Assembly: GCF_910592395.1 (NCBI RefSeq)
Contig: NC_088319.1
Coordinates: forward strand, 15,064,001-15,128,000
DNA from: Lineus longissimus
Lineage: Eukaryota > Nemertea > Pilidiophora > Heteronemertea > Lineidae
Direction of reading: 5' to 3'
Length of the DNA: 64,000 nt
Every line of letters begins with the position of its first letter. The first letter of the stretch is position 1. Below the pieces are notes generated by a model, which was not told the DNA's origin, did not search any database, and saw nothing but the letters and a program-made list of their open reading frames with translations. A program made the position numbers and the translations under genes. Shown here in pieces: positions 49,280 to 62,142 of the stretch.

Positions 49280-49677
49280 CATCGACATTTGGCGATCAAC
49301 GAACGAGTTGAACAGCCCCCTCCGACCTTGAAGCCATTCTGGTGTCATGTGTCTACACCCGAACCGATATATGTATGTCGGAAAGTTATGTTCCTTATCA
49401 TTGTCGGTTTAGATTGTCCTACCATGCTCCGCTCTGGTGGAGCTGCCAATTTGTCGGAAAACCCTCGGCGAGACGCATCATTATAAGCCTAGATTTTAGC
49501 TTCCCCATCGCAGTGTTTGGTGAGAAAATTTCTCCGACGAGTGTAAATTGCTTGGCGTTTGTTTCAACATTGTGTTCATGATAGCTTTTATGCTATCAAT
49601 GTCTGGATGGAAATATGGCAGTCTCCACACGCTTCGAACTAGTCTCAGCCAACAAACAACTGCTTCATGCAGATTTC

Positions 49678-51751
49678 ATGATAAACTTTCAAAGATCATT
49701 CTTGGCATGTTGTTTAGTATGTGTTTTGCTACGATGTGATGGAATTAACGCCACATCTAAATGCCACGACCTGGCAAAAGGGTCGACATGCCAGATACAT
49801 ATACGGATAACGGATGTCAATTGCATCGAAATAGACGAGGTAGTTAATACAGTGGGATATCATACGTATCTACGCATCAAGGTAATGAATCAAATATAAC
49901 AGTAAACAGCGTGGTAGTACATGTATTTTTTACCAGAAGATCGATTTCAATGCGTTATTACCAAATGTTTCTGTATATATTATCTGTGCAATATTCAATA
50001 TCGGCATCACGCGCACATCCGGGTTACTGCACACAGAGCCTCGTCTTCAAAGGGCTTCCAAAATGAGTCTTTCTGACAACTTTCAATTGATAAAATTGTG
50101 GCGATTTGTGTTAGTCTTCCTAAATGAACGGTATCGAGATTCGACTTACATCGTGTCAGTGATCTTAGATTATTGGTACTAGACACTAAGTTGAAGTTAC
50201 TTAATTCCTATTCCGGATTCTACTTATTTCGGTTACTGAGTTGCTTATTCCCATCCGGGTACCAATGACCGATCTTCTAACTGTTATGTTGGGGTTAGCA
50301 TCGCTCTTTATTCCCTTTGAGTAATGACTTAAACCTTTTTACTAATAAAAACTCACTAAGTCATTGCATTGTGAATCAAGAATCGGCAAATAACATGAGA
50401 GTCGGGTACAAGGAATAAGTAATAACTATTCAACGTAAGGCTGGAAATCATGGTCTGGTTGTTCAATACATGTTTTGTCACAATGCTGGCGTTATCTGAA
50501 CTTGGCGTTAGGTCACTAGTCTTTATTGACTTAACTGAAGGATATATCGCCGAATTAGGTTAACGCAAATGTCAGTGACTCGACAAAACTTGTTCTAAAC
50601 AACCAGGCATCGGCATCCAGATTTTAATAGGGCGTCGGACGCCGTTGATCGTGGGAGTATGAATTGGACTCTACAGAGCCCTGTCGCAATGCCATCGTTT
50701 ATATATATATTAGGAGACAGAGACTCTGAGATACAGGAATCAGAAGAACTATTACTTCAATGTACCTCCTAATGCTACTTTTGACCGGCGTAATCGGTGG
50801 ATTTATGATTACTACGAGGAAATACATTCATTGGTATCATATAAATATACATATACTAGGGTTGACCATGGAATATCGCACATCTTGCGAGATATATGTG
50901 TTTTTGATATCTACCGCAATGACGGTAACTGCACTAAAGAAATTGATATTTCGCCTATAAAGTATATGCCAGAAAGTCTAGGCTACCAGTTAGTTTTCGG
51001 AGATATCGTCGTGTATTGTGGCACGAGATACGGGTATGCTGTGATGATGCTGTTTAGTATTCACAGGGGGCGGGTAGTTGGTAGTATCGTAATACCTAAA
51101 GGCAGTACTTGCTACAGGACCTTGTCCCTCAGAAGACCCTGGGTGATCGGGTCAAAGATCTTGCTGATATGTATATCTGGTAAAAAGAGTCAGAGAAAGT
51201 ACGGTAGGCGGGTATACGAGTGCTTCTTATTCAATGCTAGGTCGGTATCAGGTGATGTACTGCTCTCCGAAGAATTAAAAATTCCCATGAGGGAGAATCA
51301 TGTTGTGGTGTATTCTACAGGCAATAAAGACATCCTGTTTGTGACCTGGGAAAGGCCGCGGATTTGTTTATATTTATGCAAGCGTTCGTCAAACTACCAA
51401 GAGATATTGAAAATCAAAACTGTAGAACATAAAATTCCGCGTGATGACCACAAGCCTTTCATCTATTGGAATAGTCAGCTGCAGTTCCTAGTTGTTAGAA
51501 AAAGCGGTGGGCTCGGCCGGCCTTTGAGGATTATCGAAATCGGGCGTATCGCAAGGTGCGGACTTTTGAACCAGACCCATGCCGAAGATATAGAAGTTTT
51601 TTTTGAGGATTATAACACCAGAGGCATCCAACCCATTCTTATGATTGGATATCGTGTCTATGCTATAATGGAATCCAAAGAGGTATTGCCAGATGGCAGA
51701 ATAACAAAGTCGGTGAAGTATATGAAGGTTTATGGCTTGACTGGGTCATGA
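49678..51751 (+). CDS. gene B unit 3
   Basis: Exons 49678-49881 and 50714-51751, intact. Replacements relative to unit 1 are H77N (YRNQK), G267V (HVVVYS), I314H (DDHKP) and F377L. Three of these (77, 267, 314) are shared with unit 5. Silent differences include ATACCT for ATACCC and TTCCTA for TTCCTC. Confidence 0.72.
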
Positions 51752-53274
51752 GGTGATAGAATAGTACGGACGGACTTAAGAAACAGGCATCCTAAAGCGC
51801 TCAACAAACGAGAGATTTTTGTCGCTGAGGAATGCATTATCGCAATATCATCATAATGCAGTCATTGCAAAGTTGGGATATTTCAAAAATTGTCTGTTTT
51901 GACACAAATTGTCAGAAGTTCTCGTGTACGGTAAGGACGTTCTAAAGGCACGACACACAAAACCTGTTTGATTCACCAATAATTGAATGATAATGTAAAT
52001 TTTGTGTGAAATGTAACCACCTGATATTTCCACTGAGCTGTTGTCTCTGAATTTTTGTTGCTCTGTGACTTGTTGTGGAACCAATTGCTGGCCCAAAAGA
52101 AATTGGCGTCTTTTAAGGCAAATACTATGCCAAAGAGAGCAATGACAAAGGCGTGAAATCCCAGGAACACAGAGGTGTTTTGAGGTCGTATGGAAGGCCA
52201 CGGTCACCCAACCCCGACAGTGTTACAACAGCCAACAGAACTGGATCGTATGATAAACTTCCACTTCGACTTACTGTAAACCGCGAAATATTCACGCCTC
52301 TTACACAATTTTTCGATTTGCAAATATTTCTAAAAAAGGTAAATTTTCGCGATTTCTGATGATAAAAGTATATAACTAAACGTTCAATATATTGTACACT
52401 TTGGCTCCATTTAACGTAAGAGCCAATATTTTCAACAACTCCCTCCCGTAACTCGAACTGCAATAACGAATAGCACAGTGTCATCGCCAAGTTTAACCGG
52501 CCGATGCTGCACGCGGTTCATTCGAAAGCCCAGAAGGATCTTTCGAAGAACGAAATACGTAATTCGAAATTTGAACAAGGAAATTCGAGGTAACTGTTCG
52601 AATCGAGAATTTTGTATTCAGAATAATCTTTTGGGCTTTTGCACACACAGGATATTGAGATTCTACGTGAGTTTGTGGTACATCAATAATCTTAGCCAAA
52701 AACTACTATCCTGGACGCATTAACCCTTTATTAACCCATCTTTCCTTTTAGATTACTTACTTATCGATTCATCCTGAATACTTATCACTTTCATGATATA
52801 TCAGTATCGATCCCAAAATGCAGTTGGTATTTTGTTGGAATCAATCAAGACAGAAATATTCATCTATGAAGACAATGGTAATAGATCATGGATTACATGT
52901 ACACCTCACTCGTTACTTAATGATTGAGACTTTCACATGGCAGTTTGTTAGTGATCTCTAATTTTCTCAATATTAGTGAGGTTTTGCAATTATGCAGCTT
53001 TTACAACCCTTGAATGAAGTACGAAGTACGAAGGTCTGTGCTGTCAGCAAGTCCGGCGGGAATACTTTTCATATATGACGTTCGTAAATCAATGTCAGGA
53101 CTGCGGTCTTTATTAAATCACAACGTTTCAAGTAGAACCTACATTTAGGAAGTTATCCGAATATTCATGCATTTAAATTCATTACTCCGTTACGGTATAG
53201 GCCGATGAAAGTCCAAGCTTTTTGTGATGGCTGAGTGATAAATACAGTGTAGAGCTGACGATTTATTGCACTAG

Positions 53275-54186
53275 ATGTTGCAGTCACGTCTCACCTGCAC
53301 GTTCCTTGCGTCGTTGCTTCAAGGCTTGGTCCAGTTTGAGGGAAACGTCGCAGTAATCGTCCTGAGTCAAGTGGTCGCAAACAACACAATCGCAATGCCG
53401 AACTCAAATATTCTTTTCATACAATGTTTTCCTGATTGTCTCCAGTTTCATTTAATCTCGTCTGGGCAGTTAAAAATATGTGTGATTATGGCTGGAGCCG
53501 AATCGGAATCACACCGCTACGACAACAACGTATAAAGGCAGGTTTCCTCTGAGGGCGATTGCGAGAACGCACAGTCAGAGGCGCGGATGCAGGATTTTTC
53601 GAAATTTTTGAAAATTAAGCAAGGCTATTTAGTTTGCCCCCAAAATCTTGTCATGTAAGAGAGCGTTTCTATTTTGCCCACGGCCTACGCCTTTAGTCGT
53701 TGGGATAAGAAGTCGAGACAGTTCTGCAGTATTTGGGCTGTCGGAGATGATGGCACTCCCGTACTGGCAGAGGACTGTGCTCTGTCTACCACGGCCAATC
53801 TCTGTCTACATTTACGTGGGCTAGTAAGCCACAGTGTTAAGTATACGAGTGAATCTTCATTAGATTCACTCATCGTTCTAACGGTTACTACCCACGTCCT
53901 CGTTATAAATATTCTGGATCCGCCTTATTTCAGAAAATTCTTAAAACAGAGATCGCTGCAGATATATACGATTGATAGCAAAATCCCTGGGTGTTTAAAA
54001 AAATATGTTATCGTGTGAAATACCTAAATATGTTATATGTGAACTCCCAAATGTTGTCGTTTTAGCCCACGCTTCGAGTGCATTGACTAACTATCTATAC
54101 ACGTACTGCTACAGTTCTACTTTGAAGGGCAGGACATAGTGGTCCATTTGATCGCAAATGGTTATGTCGGGCACAATGAAACTTGA
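53275..54186 (+). pseudogene. psiA unit 4
   Basis: Has the QG codon gain of unit 3 but the VLSQ variant of units 1 and 5, an unusual combination that suggests an exchange within exon 1. GC donor, early TAA and seven-A run as in unit 3. A substitution changes CSMWAV to CSIWAV. Confidence 0.5.
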
Positions 54187-54584
54187 CATCGACATTTGGC
54201 GATCAACGAACGAGTTGAACAGCCCCCTCCGACCTTGAAGCCATTCTGGTGTCATGTGTCTACACCCGAACCGATATATGTATGTCGGAAAGTTATGTTC
54301 CTTATCATTGTCGGTTTAGATTGTCCTACCATGCTCCGCTCTGGTGGAGCTGCCAATTTGTCGGAAAACCCTCGGCGAGACGCATCATTATAAGCCTAGA
54401 TTTTAGCTTCCCCATCGCAGTGTTTGGTGAGAAAATTTCTCCGACGAGTGTAAATTGCTTGGCGTTTGTTTCAACATTGTGTTCATGATAGCTTTTATGC
54501 TATCAATGTCTGGATGGAAATATGGCAGTCTCCACACGCTTCGAACTAGTCTCAGCCAACAAACAACTGCTTCATGCAGATTTC

Positions 54585-56658
54585 ATGATAAACTTTCAAA
54601 GATCATTCTTGGCATGTTGTTTAGTATGTGTTTTGCTACGATGTGATGGAATTAACGCCACATCTAAATGCCACGACCTGGCAAAAGGGTCGACATGCCA
54701 GATACATATACGGATAACGGATGTCAATTGCATCGAAATAGACGAGGTAGTTAATACAGTGGGATATCATACGTATCTACGCATCAAGGTAATGAATCAA
54801 ATATAACAGTAAACAGCGTGGTAGTACATGTATTTTTTACCAGAAGATCGATTTCAATGCGTTATTACCAAATGTTTCTGTATATATTATCTGTGCAATA
54901 TTCAATATCGGCATCACGCGCACATCCGGGTTACTGCACACAGAGCCTCGTCTTCAAAGGGCTTCCAAAATGAGTCTTTCTGACAACTTTCAATTGATAA
55001 AATTGTGGCGATTTGTGTTAGTCTTCCTAAATGAACGGTATCGAGATTCGACTTACATCGTGTCAGTGATCTTAGATTATTGGTACTAGACACTAAGTTG
55101 AAGTTACTTAATTCCTATTCCGGATTCTACTTATTTCGGTTACTGAGTTGCTTATTCCCATCCGGGTACCAATGACCGATCTTCTAACTGTTATGTTGGG
55201 GTTAGCATCGCTCTTTATTCCCTTTGAGTAATGACTTAAACCTTTTTACTAATAAAAACTCACTAAGTCATTGCATTGTGAATCAAGAATCGGCAAATAA
55301 CATGAGAGTCGGGTACAAGGAATAAGTAATAACTATTCAACGTAAGGCTGGAAATCATGGTCTGGTTGTTCAATACATGTTTTGTCACAATGCTGGCGTT
55401 ATCTGAACTTGGCGTTAGGTCACTAGTCTTTATTGACTTAACTGAAGGATATATCGCCGAATTAGGTTAACGCAAATGTCAGTGACTCGACAAAACTTGT
55501 TCTAAACAACCAGGCATCGGCATCCAGATTTTAATCGGGCGTCGGACGCTGTTGATCGTGGGAGTATGAATTGGACTCTACAGAGCCCTGTCCCAATGCC
55601 ATCGTTTATATGTATATTAGGAGACGGAGACTCTGAGATACAGGCATCAGAAGAACTATTACTTCAATGTACCTCCTAATGCTACTTTTGACCGGCGTAA
55701 TCGGTGGATTTATGATTACTACGAGGAAATACATTCATTGGTATCATATAAATATACATATACTAGGGTTGACCATGGAATATCGCACATCTTGCGAGAT
55801 ATATGTGTTTTTGATATCTACCGCAATGACGGTAACTGCACTAAAGAAATTGATATTTCGCCTATAAAGTATATGCCAGAAAGTCTAGGCTACCAGTTAG
55901 TTTTCGGAGATATCGTCGTGTATTGTGGCACGAGATACGGGTATGCTGTGATGATGCTGTTTAGTATTCACAGGGGGCGGGTAGTTGGTAGTATCGTAAT
56001 ACCCAAAGGCAGTACTTGCTACAGGACCTTGTCCCTCAGAAGACCCTGGGTGATTGGGTCAAAGATCATGCTGATATGTATATCTGGTAAAAAGAGTCAG
56101 AGAAAGTACGGTAGGCGGATATACGAGTGCTTCTTATTCAATGCTAGGTCGGTATCAGGTGATGTACTGCTCTCCGAAGAATTAAAAATTCCCATGAGGG
56201 AGAATCATGTTGTGGGGTATTCTACAGGCAATAAAGACATCCTGTTTGTGACCTGGGAAAGGCCGCGGATTTGTTTATATTTATGCAAGCGTTCGTCAAA
56301 CTACCAAGAGATATTGAAAATCAAAACTGTAGAACATAAAATTCCGCGTGATGACCTCAAGCCTTTCATCTATTGGAATAGTCAGCTGCAGTTCCTCGTT
56401 GTTAGAAAAAGCGGTGGGCTCGGCCGGCCTTTGAGGATTATCGAAATCGGGCGTATCGCAAGGTGCGGACTTTTGAACCAGACCCATGCCGAAGATATAG
56501 AAGTTTTTTTTGAGGATTATAACACCAGAGGCATCCAACCCATTCTTATGATTGGATATCGTGTCTATGCTATAATGGAATCCAAAGAGGTATTGCCAGA
56601 TGGCAGAATAACAAAGTCGGTGAAGTATATGAAGGTTTATGGATTGACTGGGTCATGA
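54585..56658 (+). CDS. gene B unit 4
   Basis: Exons 54585-54788 and 55621-56658, intact. Private replacements are L218M, V235I and I314L (DDLKP); F377L is shared with all but unit 1. Exon 1 is identical to unit 3. Confidence 0.72.
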
Positions 56659-57210
56659 GGTGATAGAATAGTACGGACGGACTTAAGAAACAGGCATCCT
56701 AAAGCGCTCAACAAACGAGAGATTTTTGTCGCTGAGGAATGCATTATTGCAATATCATCATAATGCAGTCATTGCAAAGTTGGGATATTTCAAAAATTGT
56801 CTGTTTTGACACAAATTGTCAGAAGTTCTCGTGTACGGTAAGGACGTTCTAAAGGCACGACACACAAAACCTGTTTGATTCACCAATAATTGAATGATAA
56901 TGTAAATTTTGTGTGAAATGTAACCACCTGATATTTCCACTGAGCTGTTGTCTCTGAATTTTTGTTGCTCTGTGACTTGTTGTGGAACCAATTGCTGGCC
57001 CAAAAGAAATTGGCGTCTTTTAAGGCAAATACTATGCCAAAGAGAGCAATGACAAAGGCATGAAATCCCAGGAACACTGAGGTGTTTTGAGGTCGTATCG
57101 AAGGCCACGGTCACCCAACCCCGACAGTGTTACAACAGCCAACAGAACTGGATCGTATGATAAACTTCCACTTCGACTTACTGTAAACCGCTAAATATTC
57201 ACGCCTCTTA

Positions 57211-57439
57211 CACAATTTTTCGATTTGCAAATATTTCTAAAAAAGGTAAATTTTCGCGATTTCTGATGATAAATGTATATAACTAAACGTTCAATATATT
57301 GTACACTTTGGCTCCATTTAATTAATAACACAATTTTTCGATTTGCAAATATTTCTAAAAAAGGTAAATTTTCGCGATTTCTGATGATAAATGTATATAA
57401 CTAAACGTTCAATATATTGTACACTTTGGCTCCATTTAA
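57211..57439 (+). repeat. 118-bp local duplication in unit 5
   Basis: The segment from CACAATTTTTCGATTTGC to TTTGGCTCCATTTA occurs twice, starting at 57211 and 57329, joined by ATTAATAA. Both copies carry the AAATGTATATAAC variant of this unit, so the duplication happened after that variant arose. It accounts for the extra length of unit 5 (about 114 bp). Confidence 0.9.
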
Positions 57440-58299
57440 CGTAAGAGCCAATATTTTCAACAACTCCCTCCCGTAACTCGAACTGCAATAACGAATAGCA
57501 CAGTGTCATCGCCAAGTTTAACCGGCCGATGCTGCACGTGGTTCATTCGAAAGCCCAGGAGGATCTTTCGAAGAACGAAATACGAAATTCGAAATTTGAT
57601 CTTGGAAATTCGAGGTAACTGTTCGAATCGAGAATTTTGTATTCAGAATAATCATTTGGGCTTTCGCACACACAGGATATTGAGATTCTACCTGAGTTTA
57701 TGGTACATCACTAGTCTTAGCCAAAAACTACTATCCTGGACGCATTAACCCTTTATTAACCCATCTTTCCTTTTGGATTACTTACTTATCGATTCATCCT
57801 GAATACTTATCGCTTTCATGATATATCAGTATCGATCCCAAAATGCAGTTGGTATTTTGTTGGAATCAATCAAGACAGAAATATTCATCTATGAAGACAA
57901 TGGTAATAGATCATGGTTTACATGTACACTCACTCGTTACTTAAATGATTGAGACTTTTACATGGCAGTTTGTTAGTGATCTCTAATTTTCTCAATATTA
58001 GTGAGGTTTTGCAATTATGCAGCTTTTACAACCCTTGAATGAAGTACGAAGTACGAAGGTCTGTGCTGTCAGCAAGTCCGGCGGGAATACTTTTCATATA
58101 TGACGTTCGTAAATCAATGTCAGGACTGCGGTCTTTATTAAATCACAACGTTTCAAGTAGAACCTACATTTAGGAAGTTATCCGAATATTCATGCATTTA
58201 AATTCATTACTCCGTTACGGTATAGGCCGATGAAAGTCCAAGCTTTTTGTGATGGCTGAGTGATAAATACAGTGTAGAGCTGACGATTTATTGCACTAG

Positions 58300-59207
58300 A
58301 TGTTGCAGTCACGTCTCACCTGCACGTTCCTGGCGTCGTTGCTTCACTTGGTCCAGTTTGAGGGAAACGTCGCAGTAATCGTCCTGAGTCAAGTGGTCGC
58401 AAACAACACAATCGCAATGCCGAACTCGAATATTCTTTTCATACACTGTTTTCCTGATTGTCTCCAGTTTCATTTAATCTCGTCTGGGCAGTTAAAAATA
58501 TGTGTGATTATGGCTGGAGCCGAATCGGAATCACACCGCTACGACAACAACGTATAAAGGCAGGTTTCCTCTGAGGGCGATTGCGAGAACGCACAGTCAG
58601 AGGCGCGGATGCAGGATTTTTCGAAATTTTTGAAAATTAAGCAAGGCTATTTAGTTTGCCCCCAAAATCTTGTCATGTAAGAGAGCGTTTTTATTTTGCC
58701 CACGGCCTACGCCTTTAGTCGTTGGGATAAGAAGTCGAGACAGTTCTGCAGTATGTGGGCTGTCGAAGATGATGGCACTCCCGTACTGGCAGAGGACTGT
58801 GCTCTGTCTACCACGGCCAATATCTGTCTACATTTACGTGGGCTAGTAAGCCACAGTGTTGAGTATACGAGTGAATCTTCATTAGATTCACTCATCGTTC
58901 TAACGGTTACTACCCACGTCCTCGTTATAAATATTCTGGATCCGCCTTATTTCAGAAAATTCTTAAAACAGAGATCGCTGCGGATATATACGATTGATAG
59001 CAAAATCCCTGGGGGTTTAAAAAATATGTTATCGTGTGAAATACATAAATATGTTATATGTGAACTCCCAAATGTTGTCGTTTTAGCCCACGCTTCGAGT
59101 GCATTGACTAACTATCTATACACGTACTGCTACAGTTCTACTTTGAAGGGCAGGACATAGTGGTCCATTTGATCGCAAATGGTTATGTCGGGCACAATGA
59201 AACTTGA
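58300..59207 (+). pseudogene. psiA unit 5
   Basis: No QG gain, VLSQ variant, GC donor, early TAA in exon 2, and a six-A run as in unit 1, giving the longer 154-codon second part. The combination of GC donor and six-A run is unique to this unit. Confidence 0.5.
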
Positions 59208-59542
59208 CATCGACATTTGGCGATCAACGAACGAGTTGAACAGCCCCCTCCGACCTTGAAGCCATTCTGGTGTCATGTGTCTACACCCGAACCGATATAT
59301 GTATGTCGGAAAGTTATGTTCCTTATCATTGTCGGTTTAGATTGTCCTACCATGCTCCGCTCTGGTGGAGCTGCCAATTGGTCGGAAAACCCTCGGCGAG
59401 ACGCATCATTTTAAGCCTAGATTTTAGCTTCCCCATCGCAGTGTTTGGTGAGAAAATTTCTCCGACGAGTGTAAATTGCTTGGCGTTTGTTTCAACATTG
59501 TGTTCATGATAGCTTTTATGCTATCAATGTCTGGACGGAAAT

Positions 59543-61680
59543 ATGGCAGTCTCCACACGCTTCGAACTAGTCTCAGCCAACAAACAACTGCTTCATGCAG
59601 ATTTCATAATAAACTTTCAAAGATCATTCTTGGCATGTTGTTTAGTATGTGTTTTGTTACGATGTGATGGAATTAACGCCACATCTGAATGCCACGACCT
59701 GGCAAAAGGGTCGACATGCCAGATACATATACGGATAACGGATGTCAATTGCATCGAAATAGACGAGGTAGTTAATACAGTGGGATATCATACGTATCTA
59801 CGCATCAAGGTAATGAATCAAATATAACAGTAAACAGCGTGGTAGTACATGTATTTTTTACCAGAAGATCGATTTCAATGCGTTATTACCAAATGTTTCT
59901 GTATATATTATCTGTGCAATATTCAATATCGGCATCACGCGCACATCCGGGTTACTGCACACAGAGCCTCGTCTCCAAAGGGCTTCCCCAGTGATATCTT
60001 TCCGACAACTTTCAATTGATAAAAGTGTGGCGATTTGTGTTAGTCTTCCTAAATGAACGGTATGGAGATTTGACATACATCGTGCCAGTGATCTTAGATT
60101 ATTGGTACTAGACACTAAGTTGAAGTTGGCTACTTAATTCCAATTCCGGATTCTACTTATTTTGGTTACTGAGTTGCTTATTCCCATCCGGGTACCACCG
60201 ATCTTCTAACTGTTATGTTGGGGTTAGCATCGCTCTTTATTCCCATTGAGTAATGACTTAAACCTTTCTTCTAATAAAAACTCACTAAGTCATTGCATTG
60301 TGAATCAAGAATCGGCAAATAACATGAGAGTCGGGTACAAGGAATAAGTAATAACTATTCAACGTAAGGCTGGAAATCATGGTCTGGTTGTTCAATACAT
60401 GTTTTGTCACAATGCTGGCGTTATCTGAACTTGGCGTTAGATCACTAGTCTTTATTGACTTAACTGAAGAATATATCGCCGAATTAGGTTAACGCAAATG
60501 TCAGTGACTCGACAAAACTTGTTCTAAACAACCAGGCATCGGCATCCAGATTTTAATAGGGCGTCGGACGCCGTTGATCGTGGGAGTATGAATTGGACTC
60601 TACAGAGCCCTGTCGCAATGCCATCGTTTATATATATATTAGGAGACAGAGACTCTGAGATACAGGAATCAGAAGAACTATTACTTCAATGTACCTCCTA
60701 ATGCTACTTTTGACCGGCGTAATCGGTGGATTTATGATTACTACGAGGAAATACATTCATTGGTATCATATAAATATACATATACTAGGGTTGACCATGG
60801 AATATCGCACATCTTGCGAGATATATGTGTTTTTGATATCTACCGCAATGACGGTAACTGCACTAAAGAAATTGATATTTCGCCTATAAAGTATATGCCA
60901 GAAAGTCTAGGCTACCAGTTAGTTTTCGGAGATATCGTCGTGTATTGTGGCACGAGATACGGGTATGCTGTGATGATGCTGTTTAGTATTCACAGGGGGC
61001 GGGTAGTTGGTAGTATCGTAATACCTAAAGGCAGTACTTGCTACAGGACCTTGTCCCTCAGAAGACCCTGGGTGATCGGGTCAAAGATCTTGCTGATATG
61101 TATATCTGGTAAAAAGAGTCAGAGAAAGTACGGTAGGCGGGTATACGAGTGCTTCTTATTCAATGCTAGGTCGGTATCAGGTGATGTACTGCTCTCCGAA
61201 GAATTAAAAATTCCCATGAGGGAGAATCATGTTGTGGTGTATTCTACAGGCAATAAAGACATCCTGTTTGTGACCTGGGAAAGGCCGCGGATTTGTTTAT
61301 ATTTATGCAAGCGTTCGTCAAACTACCAAGAGATATTGAAAATCAAAACTGTAGAACATAAAATTCCGCGTGATGACCACAAGCCTTTCATCTATTGGAA
61401 TAGTCAGCTGCAGTTCCTAGTTGTTAGAAAAAGCGGTGGGCTCGGCCGGCCTTTGAGGATTATCGAAATCGGGCGTATCGCAAGGTGCGGACTTTTGAAC
61501 CAGACCCATGCCGAAGATATAGAAGTTTTTTTTGAGGATTATAACACCAGAGGCATCCAACCCATTCTTATGATTGGATATCGTGTCTATGCTATAATGG
61601 AATCCAAAGAGGTATTGCCAGATGGCAGAATAACAAAGTCGGTGAAGTATATGAAGGTTTATGGATTGACTGGGTCATGA
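59543..61680 (+). CDS. gene B unit 5, preferred start lost
   Basis: Exons 59543-59809 and 60643-61680. The ATG used for the other copies is ATA here (59606-59608), so the frame must start at the upstream in-frame ATG at 59543, giving 434 residues with 21 extra ahead of the usual signal peptide. That could weaken secretion, or show that the upstream ATG is the true start in all copies. Other changes: K28E (SECHD), and H77N, G267V, I314H and F377L shared with unit 3. Splice sites and cysteines are intact. Confidence 0.6.
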
Positions 61681-62142
61681 GGTGGTAGAATAGTACGAAC
61701 GGACTTAAGAAACAGGCATCCTAAAGCGCTCAACAAACGAGAGATGTTTGTCGCTGAGGAATGCATTATCGCAATATCATCATAATGCAGTCATTGCAAA
61801 GTTGGGATATTTCAAAAATTGTCTGTTTTGACACAAATTGTCAGAAGTTCTCGTGTACGGTAAGGACGTTCTAAAGGCACGACACACAAAACCTGTTTGA
61901 TTCACCAATAATTGAATGATAATGTAAATTTTGTGTGAAATGTAACCACCTGATATTTCCACTGAGCTGTTGTCTCTGAATTTTGTTGCTCTGTGACTTG
62001 TTGTGGAACCAATTGCTGGCCCAAAAGAAATTGGCGTCTTTTAAGGCAAATACTATGCCAAAGAGAGCAATGACAAAGGCGTGAAATTCCAGGAACACTG
62101 AGGTGTTTTGAGGTCGTATCGAAGGCCACGGTCACCCAACCC

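Larger units (their letters stand above)
47308..52214 (+). repeat. tandem array unit 3 (4,907 bp)
   Basis: Left part is near-identical to unit 4 (TGCACGCGGTTC, ATACGTAATTCG, AACAAGGAAATTC). Around gene B exon 2 it carries TTTTAATAGGGCGTCGGACG and TATATATATATTAG, shared only with unit 5. Confidence 0.95.
52215..57121 (+). repeat. tandem array unit 4 (4,907 bp)
   Basis: Left two thirds near-identical to unit 3; right end (TCGTATCGAAGGCC, aacactgaggtg) matches unit 1, so the junction 4/5 reads like junction 1/2. Confidence 0.95.
57122..62142 (+). repeat. tandem array unit 5 (5,021 bp)
   Basis: Longer than the others because of an internal duplication near its left end. It is a mosaic: its left part resembles unit 2, psiA and the start of the gene B intron resemble unit 1, and from about 60,560 it carries unit-3-like variants through gene B exon 2. 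Confidence 0.95.
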
